This document shows, piece by piece, positions 44,272 to 56,293 of a DNA stretch of 64,000 bases. How positions within the stretch are numbered: the stretch's first letter is position 1; every line of letters starts with the position of its first letter. The stretch comes from Gp6-AA40 sp035711805. Lineage in GTDB: Bacteria > Acidobacteriota > Vicinamibacteria > Vicinamibacterales > UBA2999. The position numbers were made by a program, and so were the translations under genes. The notes beneath the pieces are model-generated. The model did not search any database. It saw only the letters and a program-made list of their open reading frames with translations, and had not been told where the DNA came from. Where the stretch lies: positions 104,557 through 168,556 of the forward strand of contig DASTBV010000147.1 of NCBI GenBank assembly GCA_035711805.1, in the 5' to 3' direction.

Positions 44272-45642
44272 ATGGCGGCGCAGCGCAGAATCGATCTCGT
44301 CCTCGACTCGGTCAAACGACTGCTGCGCATTGGTGCAACCGCTAACCTGTTGAACCTGCTGCAGAAGCAGCATCCTGCCGACCTCGCCCAGATTCTCGGC
44401 GAACTGCCCGACAAGGACCGCGAGGCCGCCTTCAGCCTCCTGGCGGATCGGAACGGCCGTCTCGCCATGGAGACGATTTCCGAACTCGGCCCCGAGAAAG
44501 GCGCCGCACTCCTCGCCACTCGCTCGGCGGAAGAGATCGCCAAACTGGCTCAGGAGATCGAGTCGGACGATGCCGCCGCGCTGATCGATCACCTGCCCGA
44601 AGAGCTGTCGGCGGCTGTTCTCGATTTGATGCGACCCAAGGAGTCGGGGGTCGTCGAGAACCTCCTCGAATACGACGAGCAGACGGCCGGCCGCATCATG
44701 AACCCGAGTGTCTTCGCGTTGAACGAGGACATGACGGTTGGCGAGGCGATCACCGAGATCCAGAACAACCGCGACGTCGAGATGGTGTTCTACCTCTACG
44801 TCGTCGACGACCGCATGCACCTGGTGGGTGTCGTGTCTCTGCGCCGGCTGCTCCTGGTGTCGCCGGAGACACCGCTGAAGCGGATCATGACCGCCGATCT
44901 GATCAGCGCCCGCGTCGACATGGACCAGGAGGAAGTGGCGAGGCAGGTGGCCGCCTACAACCTGCTGGCGATTCCCGTTGTCGACGAAGAGAACAAGCTC
45001 GTCGGGATCATCACGGTTGACGACGTCATCGACGTCATCAAGGACGAAGCGACGGAGGACATCTACCGTCTGGCCGGTGTCGCCGGCGACGACCGGGCGT
45101 TTACCCCGGCGATCGAGTCGTTCCGGAAACGGCTGCCGTGGCTCGGCATCAACCTGATGACCGCGTTTCTGGCCACGGTCGTCGTGGCGATTTTCGAGCC
45201 GACGATCGACCAGCTGGCCGCCGTCGCGATCTTCATGCCCGTGGTTGCCGGGATGGGTGGAAACGCGGGCACGCAGACGCTGACCGTAATCGTTCGCGGT
45301 ATCGCGCTTGGCGAGCTGACGTGGAGCAACTCGAGGAAGGCCTTGCTGAAGGAGGCGACGGTCGGACTGGGCAACGGTATGGTGCTCGGGGTGATCGCTG
45401 CGCTGGTGGCGTGGGTCTGGCGCGGCAACGCGACGCTCGGTCTGGTACTCGGCGCGGCGATGATCATCAACATGTTCGTCGCCGCCACAGCCGGGACGCT
45501 GGTGCCGCTCGGGCTGCGGGCGGCGAACGTCGATCCCGCGCTCGCCTCGTCCGTGTTCATCACGACGCTGACCGATATCGCCGGGTTCTTCGCGTACCTG
45601 GGTCTGGCGACCATCTTTATTCAGCACCTGGCGGGCTTGTAA
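44272..45642 (+). CDS. mgtE: Magnesium transporter MgtE
   Basis: Mg2+ channel/transporter, 456 residues. N-terminal helical domain with LLQKQHPADLAQILGELPDKDR, a CBS pair (about 140-265; MNPSVFALNEDMTV and VGIITVDDVIDVI), then about five membrane helices with MPVVAGMGGNAGTQTLTVIVRG, the pore motif. GGAAG lies before the ATG. Divergent from the sigma operon. Confidence 0.95.
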   Translation: MAAQRRIDLVLDSVKRLLRIGATANLLNLLQKQHPADLAQILGELPDKDREAAFSLLADRNGRLAMETISELGPEKGAALLATRSAEEIAKLAQEIESDDAAALIDHLPEELSAAVLDLMRPKESGVVENLLEYDEQTAGRIMNPSVFALNEDMTVGEAITEIQNNRDVEMVFYLYVVDDRMHLVGVVSLRRLLLVSPETPLKRIMTADLISARVDMDQEEVARQVAAYNLLAIPVVDEENKLVGIITVDDVIDVIKDEATEDIYRLAGVAGDDRAFTPAIESFRKRLPWLGINLMTAFLATVVVAIFEPTIDQLAAVAIFMPVVAGMGGNAGTQTLTVIVRGIALGELTWSNSRKALLKEATVGLGNGMVLGVIAALVAWVWRGNATLGLVLGAAMIINMFVAATAGTLVPLGLRAANVDPALASSVFITTLTDIAGFFAYLGLATIFIQHLAGL

Positions 45643-45673
45643 GCAGGGTTTTGCCACTAAAATAGACGGATTC

Positions 45674-46357
45674 GTGCCGCTGCACACAGCCGAAGCGCTG
45701 GTTCTCCGCACCTATAAACTGGGTGAAGCCGACCGGATCGTCGTGTTCCTGACGAAGGACCGCGGTAAGAAGCGCGGCGTTGCCAAGGGGGCACGGCGGC
45801 AGCGGTCCCGATTTGCCGGCGCGCTCGAGCCGCTGACCGAAGTCAGGGTGGCGTATTTCGAGAGCGAACGGCGGGAACTGGTCGGCCTGAACTACGCCGA
45901 GACGGTCCGTTCGCCCCTCTCGCTGACGGCATCGTCGAGCGCGGCGACACCCGCCCTGGCGGGCCGCTATCTGCTCGTCGAATACATCGCGGAACTGCTC
46001 GACGAGTGGGCGCAGGACAGCGACGCCGACGATCGGCTGTACCGATTGGGTGCGTCCATGCTGGATGCGCTGACGGCGGGAGCGCCGCCGGAGCCGCTGG
46101 CGCGTTATTTCGAGTACTGGCTGCTGCGCCTGCAGGGGGTGTACCCAGAGGTGCGCGGCACGCTGTCGCCACAGGCACTGGGATTCCTGGCCTCGGCGCG
46201 AGCCGTTCCGCCGCACGAGGTTGGCGCCGTGCCGGCGGACGTGCGCGTCCTGCGCGAACTGGAAGGCGTGCATCGTGCGCTGATCGCGACGCATCTGGAG
46301 AAGTCGTTGAAGTCGGATCGGGTGCTTCGAGAGATGCGCCGCGCGGCGGAGAATTAG
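45674..46357 (+). CDS. recO: DNA repair protein RecO
   Basis: RecFOR mediator that loads RecA on SSB-coated DNA; 227 residues. OB domain with ALVLRTYKLGEADRIVVFLTKDRG and GVAKGARRQRSRF, then a helical C-terminal domain with FEYWLLRLQGVYP. The four-cysteine zinc site of many RecO proteins is absent (no Cys in the chain). GTG start, and it precedes glyQ as in many bacteria. Confidence 0.9.
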   Translation: MPLHTAEALVLRTYKLGEADRIVVFLTKDRGKKRGVAKGARRQRSRFAGALEPLTEVRVAYFESERRELVGLNYAETVRSPLSLTASSSAATPALAGRYLLVEYIAELLDEWAQDSDADDRLYRLGASMLDALTAGAPPEPLARYFEYWLLRLQGVYPEVRGTLSPQALGFLASARAVPPHEVGAVPADVRVLRELEGVHRALIATHLEKSLKSDRVLREMRRAAEN

Positions 46358-46364
46358 TCCTTTC

Positions 46365-47267
46365 GTGACGTTTCAAGATCTCATCCTCAAGCTGTCGGCG
46401 TTCTGGTCGTCCCACGGATGCCTGCTGCAGCAGCCGCTCGATCTGGAAGTCGGCGCGGGCACGTCGCACCCGGAGACGCTCTTCCGTGTGCTTGGGCCCA
46501 AGCCGTGGAGCGTTGCCTACGTCCAGCCGTCGCGCCGGCCGGACGATGGCCGGTTTGGACAGAATCCGAATCGCCTGTTCAAACACCACCAGTACCAAGT
46601 CATCCTGAAGCCGTCGCCGGACGAAGTGCAGCAGCTGTATCTGGACAGCCTCGAAGCGTGCGGCATCAACCCGCGGCAGCACGACATCCGCTTCGAGGAA
46701 GACAACTGGGAGTCGCCGACGCTTGGCGCCTGGGGGATCGGCTGGCAAGTCCTGCTGGACGGTCTCGAGATCACGCAGTTCACCTACTTCCAGCAGGTCG
46801 GCGGCATGGATCTCTCGCCGATCTCCTGCGAGATCACCTACGGTCTCGAGCGTATTGCGATGTTCCTGCAGCGTGTCGAGAACGTGTTCGATCTGGAGTG
46901 GGGCGGCGGCGTGAAATATGGGGAAGTGCGATTGCAGGAGGAGATCGAACAGTCGAAGTATGCGTTCGGCCAGGTGAACATTCCACCGGCGGAGTTCGCA
47001 GCGCTCCACCGCGATCTGTTCGACAGGAACTTCACGTTTGCCGGCCAGCTGCTCGATTCAGGACTGATCTGGCCGGCGCTCGAGCACGCGCTGAAGTGCT
47101 CTCATCTCTTCAACATCCTCGACTCGAGCGGCAGCATCGGCGTCACCGAACGCACCGCCTACATCCTCCGGGTGCGGCAGCTCGCGGTAAAGATCGCGCG
47201 GGCGTACGTCGGCGACGCGCCGGCCGAGGCCGCCGAGGCGCCGCCGCAATCAGCAGGAGGCGCGTAG
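46365..47267 (+). CDS. glyQ: Glycyl-tRNA synthetase, alpha subunit
   Basis: Catalytic subunit of the tetrameric bacterial GlyRS, 300 residues. Hallmarks: FWSSHGCLLQQPLDLEVGAGT, PWSVAYVQPSRRPDDGRFGQNPNR, FEEDNWESPTLGAWGIGW and FTYFQQVGG. GTG start seven bases after recO and followed directly by glyS. Confidence 0.97.
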   Translation: MTFQDLILKLSAFWSSHGCLLQQPLDLEVGAGTSHPETLFRVLGPKPWSVAYVQPSRRPDDGRFGQNPNRLFKHHQYQVILKPSPDEVQQLYLDSLEACGINPRQHDIRFEEDNWESPTLGAWGIGWQVLLDGLEITQFTYFQQVGGMDLSPISCEITYGLERIAMFLQRVENVFDLEWGGGVKYGEVRLQEEIEQSKYAFGQVNIPPAEFAALHRDLFDRNFTFAGQLLDSGLIWPALEHALKCSHLFNILDSSGSIGVTERTAYILRVRQLAVKIARAYVGDAPAEAAEAPPQSAGGA

Positions 47268-47268
47268 C

Positions 47269-49461
47269 GTGGACCGCGAGCTGTTGATCGAGATCGGCTG
47301 CGAAGAGATACCGGCCAGCTGGCTGCCCGGTTTGACGAGGCAGGTCGGCGGGCAGCTGGACGCCCGCCTGAAAGACTTCCGGCTGGAGGCAGATGCTCCG
47401 ACCGAAACCTACAGCACGCCTCGCCGCCTGACCGCGCGCGTGGTCAAGCTTGCCGAGCGGCAGACCGACTTCGAAGAACTGGTCACGGGACCTCCGGTAT
47501 CGGCGGCATTCAAATCGGATGGAGAGCCGACGCCTGCCGCTGTGGGATTTGCGAAGAAGTACAGCGTGGAAGTGGGGGCGCTCGAACGGAAGGACACGCC
47601 GAAGGGCCCCTATCTGGCGTATACAGTGCGCCAACGCGGCAAGGCGACTGTTGATGTGCTGCCGGACGTCATGGCCGGCCTGCTTCGAAGCCTGACGTTT
47701 CCAAAGCAGATGCGCTGGGACGCCTATCTCGAGGACGGCAAGGGCGACCTCGTCTTTGCGCGGCCGATTAGATGGCTCGTCCTCCTGTATGGCGGACGCG
47801 TGGTGCCATTCGTCATTCGCCGTACCGAGCTGGCGCAGGGCCCCACGGTCCAGGACATCCGGACGGGAGCCAATACATACGGACACCGCTTTCTGACCAC
47901 GAGCGGACGTGCCGGCCGGGCGATCAAGATCAAGACGTTCGACGACTACGAAGCGCGGCTGCTCGAAAACTTCGTCATCCTGCAGCGGAGCGAGCGCGAG
48001 TCGAAGATCAGGCGCGAGCTCGAAACGCACGCACGCAAGCTGGGCGGCCGCGTCAGCGGCCTCGTCGCGGCGCACTCGTCACTGCTGCAGGAGGTTCCCG
48101 ATCTCGTCGAATATCCGTCGGTTGTCGCGGGGCATTATCCGGTCGAGTTCCTGCAGCTTCCGGAAGAAGTGCTGACCACCACGATGATTCACCACCAGCA
48201 CTACTTTCCGGTGGTGGATGACGAGGGCAGGCTGAAGCCGGCGTTCCTCGCCGTGACGAACACGCAGGCTGAAAAGCCGGAGGTGATCGCCCGCAACTCC
48301 GAGCGCGTGCTCACGGCGCGGCTTCGCGACGCCCGGTTTTTCTGGGACGAAGATCGCCAGCAGCCGCTCGAGGCGCGGATCGACCGCCTGTCGACGATCC
48401 TGTTCCACAAGAGCCTTGGCGACTACAAGCAGAAGGCCCTGCGCGTCTCTCGCCTCGCCGGGCAGCTCGCAAGAACATTGGGGCAGCCGAACACGGAGGC
48501 GCAGGCGACAGAGGCCGGACTGCTCTGCAAGGCGGACCTTGCCACGGATATGGTGCGGGAGTTCACCGAACTGCAGGGCACGATGGGCGGCATTTACGCC
48601 CGCGAAGAAGGAAAGCCCGAGGCCGTCTGGAAGGCGATCTACTACCACTATCTGCCGGTCGGCGTCGAAGCGGACGCGCCTCCTTCACGCCAGCAGTTGG
48701 GCACCGCGGCGGTGACGTGGGTCGCGGTCTCGCTTGCCGACAAGCTCGATTCGCTGGCCGGCATGTTCGCCGCGGGAGAGCGTCCGACCGGTTCCCGCGA
48801 TCCGCTGGGCCTTCGCCGCCAGGCGCAGGGCGTGGTGAAGATTCTCACCGACCTGCCGGAGTTGATCGGGCCGGTGGGACGAATACCGATCGCGGCACTC
48901 CTGGAGTACGCGGCGCACCACGGTCAGTTTTCGCTGGAAGGCCAGGCGCATTCGGCCCTGTTTACGTTCGTTCGCGAACGGGTTACGTACCTGTTTCAGG
49001 AACGGGGATTCGACATCCGTAACATTCGAGCGGTGCTCCATGCCTGGCCCGACGTCGACGCCGTTGAAGCCCGTCTGAAGCTGGAAGCGCTGGCGCAATT
49101 GAGCGGCTCACCGGAGTTGCAAGGCGTAGCGACGCTCTTCAAGCGCGTCAAGAACATCACCAAAGACGTGCCTCCCGTTACGGACGTGCGGCAGACGCGG
49201 TTGACCGAGCCGGCGGAACTGGCACTCGTCAACGCACTGCCAGGACTGGAGTCCGCGTTGAGCGAAGCGGCGGGCAGGCGCGAGTATCGTCGTGCGTTCA
49301 CGGAGATCGGCGCGCTGCAGCCGCTCGTCGCGAAGTTTTTCGACGATGTCCTGGTGATGGCCGACGAGGCGGAACTGCGCGAGGCGCGGCTCTCGCTGGT
49401 TGGACGGCTCCGCGACCGCATCCTGGAGATCGCGGACATTTCGGAAATCGTGACTGACTAG
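47269..49461 (+). CDS. glyS: Glycyl-tRNA synthetase, beta subunit
   Basis: tRNA-binding subunit, 730 residues. ELLIEIGCEEIPASWLP at the N terminus, an FPKQMRWDAYL segment, MIHHQHYFPVVDDEGRL, HD-like domain region and a C-terminal anticodon-binding part with VKNITKDVPP. GTG start one base after glyQ. Confidence 0.96.
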   Translation: MDRELLIEIGCEEIPASWLPGLTRQVGGQLDARLKDFRLEADAPTETYSTPRRLTARVVKLAERQTDFEELVTGPPVSAAFKSDGEPTPAAVGFAKKYSVEVGALERKDTPKGPYLAYTVRQRGKATVDVLPDVMAGLLRSLTFPKQMRWDAYLEDGKGDLVFARPIRWLVLLYGGRVVPFVIRRTELAQGPTVQDIRTGANTYGHRFLTTSGRAGRAIKIKTFDDYEARLLENFVILQRSERESKIRRELETHARKLGGRVSGLVAAHSSLLQEVPDLVEYPSVVAGHYPVEFLQLPEEVLTTTMIHHQHYFPVVDDEGRLKPAFLAVTNTQAEKPEVIARNSERVLTARLRDARFFWDEDRQQPLEARIDRLSTILFHKSLGDYKQKALRVSRLAGQLARTLGQPNTEAQATEAGLLCKADLATDMVREFTELQGTMGGIYAREEGKPEAVWKAIYYHYLPVGVEADAPPSRQQLGTAAVTWVAVSLADKLDSLAGMFAAGERPTGSRDPLGLRRQAQGVVKILTDLPELIGPVGRIPIAALLEYAAHHGQFSLEGQAHSALFTFVRERVTYLFQERGFDIRNIRAVLHAWPDVDAVEARLKLEALAQLSGSPELQGVATLFKRVKNITKDVPPVTDVRQTRLTEPAELALVNALPGLESALSEAAGRREYRRAFTEIGALQPLVAKFFDDVLVMADEAELREARLSLVGRLRDRILEIADISEIVTD

Positions 49462-49470
49462 ATCGATCGT

Positions 49471-49493
49471 AGGGCACTCCCTCAGGGGTGCCA
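49471..49493. repeat. GGCAC/GTGCC hairpin between glyS and ppdK
   Basis: GGCAC-TCCC and GGGG-TGCC pair around a TCA loop with a bulge. A related AGGGTGCCACTGCA sequence lies near 61553. It has no U-tract and is probably a repeat rather than a terminator. Confidence 0.4.
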
Positions 49494-49508
49494 TTGCAAG
49501 GGAGACCA

Positions 49509-52255
<2,747 letters not shown>

Positions 52256-52259
<4 letters not shown>

Positions 52260-53218
52260 TCACCATCTACGCGCACCGGGACGGCGTGACGACACTGGTC
52301 GAGCGGGTCGAGCGCGAATGGCTCGACCCGGCTTCGCCGGTGACGCTGTGGGTCGACCTGACGGCGCCGACAGACGACGAGCTCAAGCTCCTCAGCGAGG
52401 TCTTCGGGTTCCATCCGCTCTCGGTTGAAGACGCGCGCAGCGCGCTGCAGTTTCCCAAGGTCGAGCCGTATCCGGGATACCTGTATCTCGTCCTGCACGG
52501 CATCGACCTGACGAAGGGACGCGGCCAATTCGCGACCCGCGACGTCGACTTCTTTCTCGGTCGCAACTACCTCGTGACCGTCCACGACGGAGAGTCGCGC
52601 ACCATCGGCCGGCTGCGTGAGCTGTGCGATCGCCACGAGCGGATCCTCAGCGAAGGCGCGGTGGGACTCCTCCACAGGATCGTGGACACGATGGTCGACC
52701 ATTACCGCCCGGCCATTGAGGGGATCGAAGAGCGGCTGAACAAGCTCGAAGACACGGCCTTCAGCGGGCAGGATCAGATCGTCCGGCAAATCATCAGGCT
52801 GAAACGGGAGCTGGGCGTGCTTCGCCGCATCATCGTTCCACAGCGCGACGTCGTGGCACGGCTGGCGAGGCGGGAATTCGCGGCCATTTCCGACGAGATG
52901 GCGTACCGCTTTCGCGACGTGCACGATCAGATGTTGCGCTACGCCGACGAAGCGATGCTGTTTCAGGAGCGAGTCACCGGGATCTATGAAATCAATCTGT
53001 CCACGGTGTCGAACCGCCTGAACAGCGTGATGAAAGTGCTCACGGTCATGTCTACGATATTCCTGCCGCTGACCGTGCTGACCGGAATGTGGGGGATGAA
53101 CATCGATCTTCCGCTCTTTCCAGGCGGCCGCGTCGCCCAGTTCTGGTGGATCACGGCGATTATGGTCGCGATCATTGCGGCGATGCTTGGCCTTTTTCGC
53201 CGCAACAGGTGGATCTGA
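52256..53218 (+). CDS. corA: Magnesium/cobalt transporter CorA
   Basis: Pentameric Mg2+ channel, 320 residues. Soluble beta-alpha domain with TLWVDLTAPTDDELKLLSEVFGFHPLSVEDA, a long helix (about 130-255) and two membrane helices at the C terminus with the pore motif TGMWGMN. Conventional starts give GTG 52286, but the codons before it read ITIYAHRDG, a typical CorA beginning, and lead to CTG 52256, which overlaps the ppdK TGA (CTGA). I therefore propose CTG initiation. Confidence 0.88.
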
Positions 53219-53221
53219 GCG

Positions 53222-54982
53222 ATGGGAAAGATTCACCGGCTGCCGTCTGACCTCGCGAATCAGATCGCGGCCGGCGAAGTCGTCGAACGCCCGGCCTCCG
53301 TCATCAAGGAGCTGGTCGAGAACGCCATCGACGCCGGCGCCCGCCGGCTGACCATCACGGTCGAATTCGGCGGCAAGAAACTGATCCGTGTCGAAGACGA
53401 CGGGGCGGGGATGGAGCCCGACGACGCTCGGCTGGCGATCGAGCGTCACGCCACCAGCAAGATTCGCCGCGCGGCCGACCTCGAGCGCATCTCGACGCTC
53501 GGGTTCCGCGGCGAAGCGCTTCCAAGCATCGCCTCGGTGTCGCATTTTCTGCTGCGGACGCGCGCGCGGGGGGCGCAGTCGGGCACCGAAATCCGTGTCA
53601 ACGGCGGGGCAGTGGCCTCGGTGGCCGAAGCAGGGCTGCCGGAAGGCACCCTGATCGAGGTGTCGGATCTCTTCTACAACCTTCCAGCGCGGCGCAAATT
53701 CCTGAAGTCCGACGCCGCCGAAGCTGCGCAGGTGTCCCGCCTGGTTACGCAGCTGGCCCTCTGTTATCCGGAAATCGGATTTACGCTGACGAGCTCCGGC
53801 CGGAAGGTCGTGCAATGCCCGCCCGTGGCCGCGCTGAAGGATCGTCTGTACCAGCTGTACGGCGAGCGCAGCGACCTGATCGAAGTGCGGCGCGATCGCG
53901 GCGACGTGAAGGTGCTCGGGTATGTGGCGGCCCTGGCCGAGCAGGGGCCGACGCGCGGCCCGCAAAACGTCTTCGTCAACCGGCGTATCGTCAAGGACCG
54001 GACCATCGCCCACGCCATCATCGATTCTTACAGCGTCGCGTCGATCAAGGAGCGCAGCCCGGAGGTGCACCTGTTCATCGAGATGCCATTCGATGCGCTC
54101 GACGTGAACGTGCACCCGACCAAGGCGGAGGTGCGCTTCCGCGACCAGTCGTTCGTGCACGAAGTGATTCGGCGCACGCTCGGCGACGCATTGGGACGCG
54201 GCCCCGCTCCCGAACTGGTCCTGCAGGCGCCCTTCGCCGGCGCGCCACAGCCAACGACGCTCCCGCTGCCGGCGAGCTACGGCACGACGTTCCCGAGCCG
54301 CTGGCCGACAAGCGCACCCCTCGCACCGACCGGCGCCGCTCCCATTGCACCGACCGGCGCAGCCGGCATCGCACCGACCGGCGAAGGAAGCATCACCCCT
54401 TCCATGCGCCCGATGATGCCGCTCGGCCAGTTCAGAGACACGTTCATCATCGCCGTCGACGAAGAGGGGATCGCCATCATCGACCAGCATGTGGCCCATG
54501 AACGCGTGTTGTTCGAACGGATCACGGAACGGCTGACGAGCGGGCGCCTGGAGAGCCAGCGCCTTCTGGAGCCGCGGCTGATCAGTCTGTCCGCGGGCGC
54601 CCGCCAGGCGCTCGTCGCGCGCGCCGCGGACCTCGAGCGTCTTGGCTTCGAACTGGAGGAGTTCGGCGGCGACACGCTCCGCATGTCGGCGTATCCGGCG
54701 GTTCTCCGCGCCGAGGATTGCGAGACGACCCTGCGGACGCTTGCCGACGATCTGGAAGGACTCGATCGCGGCTCACCGGTCGAGGACGCGATCAAGCGGA
54801 TTGCCGCGACGATGGCGTGTCATGCTGCGGTGAAGGCGAACTATCCGCTCACGACGGAGAAGATGACGCATATCCTCGACGAGCTGCGCCGCACGGCGTA
54901 CTCCACAATCTGCCCCCACGGACGGCCGGTGATGCTAAGGCTGACGCGGCGAGAGGTCGAAAAGAACTTTCAGCGGATCTAG
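53222..54982 (+). CDS. mutL: DNA mismatch repair protein MutL
   Basis: 586 residues. GHKL ATPase: IAAGEVVERPASVIKELVENAIDAGA, the GFRGEALPSIASVS loop and NVHPTKAEVRF. A proline/alanine linker (about 335-395) with three APTG repeats, then the C-terminal domain with DQHVAHERVLFE (endonuclease metal motif) and CPHGRP. Thus it is a nicking-type MutL. It starts four bases after corA. Confidence 0.96.
   Translation: MGKIHRLPSDLANQIAAGEVVERPASVIKELVENAIDAGARRLTITVEFGGKKLIRVEDDGAGMEPDDARLAIERHATSKIRRAADLERISTLGFRGEALPSIASVSHFLLRTRARGAQSGTEIRVNGGAVASVAEAGLPEGTLIEVSDLFYNLPARRKFLKSDAAEAAQVSRLVTQLALCYPEIGFTLTSSGRKVVQCPPVAALKDRLYQLYGERSDLIEVRRDRGDVKVLGYVAALAEQGPTRGPQNVFVNRRIVKDRTIAHAIIDSYSVASIKERSPEVHLFIEMPFDALDVNVHPTKAEVRFRDQSFVHEVIRRTLGDALGRGPAPELVLQAPFAGAPQPTTLPLPASYGTTFPSRWPTSAPLAPTGAAPIAPTGAAGIAPTGEGSITPSMRPMMPLGQFRDTFIIAVDEEGIAIIDQHVAHERVLFERITERLTSGRLESQRLLEPRLISLSAGARQALVARAADLERLGFELEEFGGDTLRMSAYPAVLRAEDCETTLRTLADDLEGLDRGSPVEDAIKRIAATMACHAAVKANYPLTTEKMTHILDELRRTAYSTICPHGRPVMLRLTRREVEKNFQRI
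54323..54383 (+). repeat. 24-bp-period minisatellite in the mutL linker
   Basis: GCACCGACCGGCG occurs at 54323, 54347 and 54371, exactly 24 bases apart, encoding APTGA/APTGE repeats between the ATPase and endonuclease domains. The flanking units are more degenerate. Confidence 0.8.
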
Positions 54983-55040
54983 TGGGGAGTCCAAGGCGGA
55001 TTGATAACCGGAATGATTTCCGCCCATAAGTTGAAGTTGT

Positions 55041-55069
55041 TTGACAGCGCCAGACTATCGCGTTAGTTT
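55041..55069 (+). promoter_or_regulatory. Sigma-70-like promoter upstream of the protease leader
   Basis: Consensus -35 TTGACA (55041-55046), a 17-base spacer and -10-like TAGTTT (55064-55069). It would start a transcript near 55076, giving a leader of about 215 bases before the protease gene. The 308-base stretch 54983-55290 holds no gene otherwise and is AT-richer on its left side. Confidence 0.5.
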
Positions 55070-55149
55070 TATGGCGCTCGTAACTTTCGACAATCGAATA
55101 AGTTAGCTCGTCCGTTCCCAAACGAAAGGGCTCGTCTGCGCGCGGAACG

Positions 55150-55240
55150 CCGGGAGGCGTGCCAATACGCAGGCGCTGCAAAGCTGTAAGTCCCGCCGCA
55201 GCGGGGCGATTTAGCTGCCGAACCTGGGAGTCCTGCGGTG
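55150..55240 (+). ncRNA. Structured 5' leader, possible c-di-GMP-I-like (GEMM) riboswitch
   Basis: A closing stem CGCAGG (55168-55173)/CCTGCG (55232-55237) surrounds GCAAAGCTGTAAGTCC and a CCCGC-CGCA-GCGGG hairpin (55192-55205), then TTAGCTGCCGAAC. A second hairpin GCGT/ACGC precedes it (55158-55170). GCAAAGC and the AGC...GCCGAA ending resemble conserved parts of c-di-GMP-I riboswitches, but the GAAA tetraloop is missing and other positions differ. It ends about 50 bases before the protease start. Confidence 0.35.
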
Positions 55241-55290
55241 CCCGTGCCCGCCGCCTCGTCTGGTCCTGGTAGCGGTTTCGGAGCATCGCC

Positions 55291-56226
55291 GTGTCCGTCC
55301 GCCGCTCGATTATCTACATCGGTCTCACCTTTTCGCTGGCGTCGCTCGCCTTCAGCTTTGGCAGCTGGATCACCCAGCGGCAGATGCGCGATCAGCTTGC
55401 CGCCAACGACGCGCGACTGACGGCGCTGCGCGACGAGATGGCGCGCAGCATCCTCGAGATGCGCGGCGGGGTCCCGCTGGTGTCGGGCACCAAGGGCGAC
55501 GGCGCGGGCGACGTGGTCGCGGCGGCCGGCAACGCACAGAGCGCGATCGTCGACGAGATCAAGCGGCAGCTGCAGAGCGAGATGGGACTCTTCCCGGTGC
55601 GTCTGCTCCGCGATCGCAAGGAAAGCTTCGTCGAGCTGAACGCCTACGACAATTTCGGGAAGACCAACTACGGCACCGCGGGGTACCTCGGCGGCGGCTA
55701 CTTCATCACGGTGAAGCACGGGGTCATTGCGCTCGACGAACCGTCGGACGGCCAGGAAGCGCGCCGCATCACAGGCATCAAGGTTCGCTACAAGGGGAAG
55801 GATCTCACCGCGCGTGTGGTCGATTCGGGAAATGCCAACGTCGAAGTGCACCCCGGCGACTGGGCCATCATCAAGGTGAATCAGGATCTCGATCTGCCGG
55901 CGCTGCGGATTGATACGAGCTACGGCTACGACTTCGCCGAGCCGATCTTCCGCCTTGGCAACGACTACTCGAAGGGCATCATCCTGAGCACCGGGTATAT
56001 CGGCCAGCGGACGTCCAACGGCCTCGTCACCTGCCTGACCGACGGGCACCCCGGCGTGTCCGGCGGCGGCGTGCTGAACCAGGACGGCAGCCTCGTCGGC
56101 ATTCCAATCGGCCGGATGCAGGGCGACTACCGCTTCTCGTTCATCCTGCCGCTCCGCCCCGAGATGTTTCGCAAGGTGCCGAGCCTGACGCAGGCTGAGG
56201 AACCGGCCCCGACGACAGTCGGCTAG
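55291..56226 (+). CDS. Membrane-anchored trypsin-like serine protease
   Basis: 311 residues. One N-terminal membrane helix (about 6-27), a coiled-coil region (about 30-60) and a trypsin fold. A likely triad is visible: His in FITVKHGV, Asp in HPGDWAIIKV and Ser in GHPGVSGGG. No PDZ domain is seen. It stands alone behind the long structured leader, so its level may be controlled by that RNA. Substrate unknown; GTG start. Confidence 0.8.
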   Translation: MSVRRSIIYIGLTFSLASLAFSFGSWITQRQMRDQLAANDARLTALRDEMARSILEMRGGVPLVSGTKGDGAGDVVAAAGNAQSAIVDEIKRQLQSEMGLFPVRLLRDRKESFVELNAYDNFGKTNYGTAGYLGGGYFITVKHGVIALDEPSDGQEARRITGIKVRYKGKDLTARVVDSGNANVEVHPGDWAIIKVNQDLDLPALRIDTSYGYDFAEPIFRLGNDYSKGIILSTGYIGQRTSNGLVTCLTDGHPGVSGGGVLNQDGSLVGIPIGRMQGDYRFSFILPLRPEMFRKVPSLTQAEEPAPTTVG

Positions 56227-56293
56227 TTCTTCTGCGCGTGACGCGGACCTGACAGGGTCTGCCTGGTAGCGTCCGCGCCACGGAGTTCTTTCG

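Noticed and set aside
45674..46357. RecO without zinc cysteines as a pseudogene
   Set aside because: RecO of E. coli also lacks the zinc site, and the frame is full length with a conserved OB domain.
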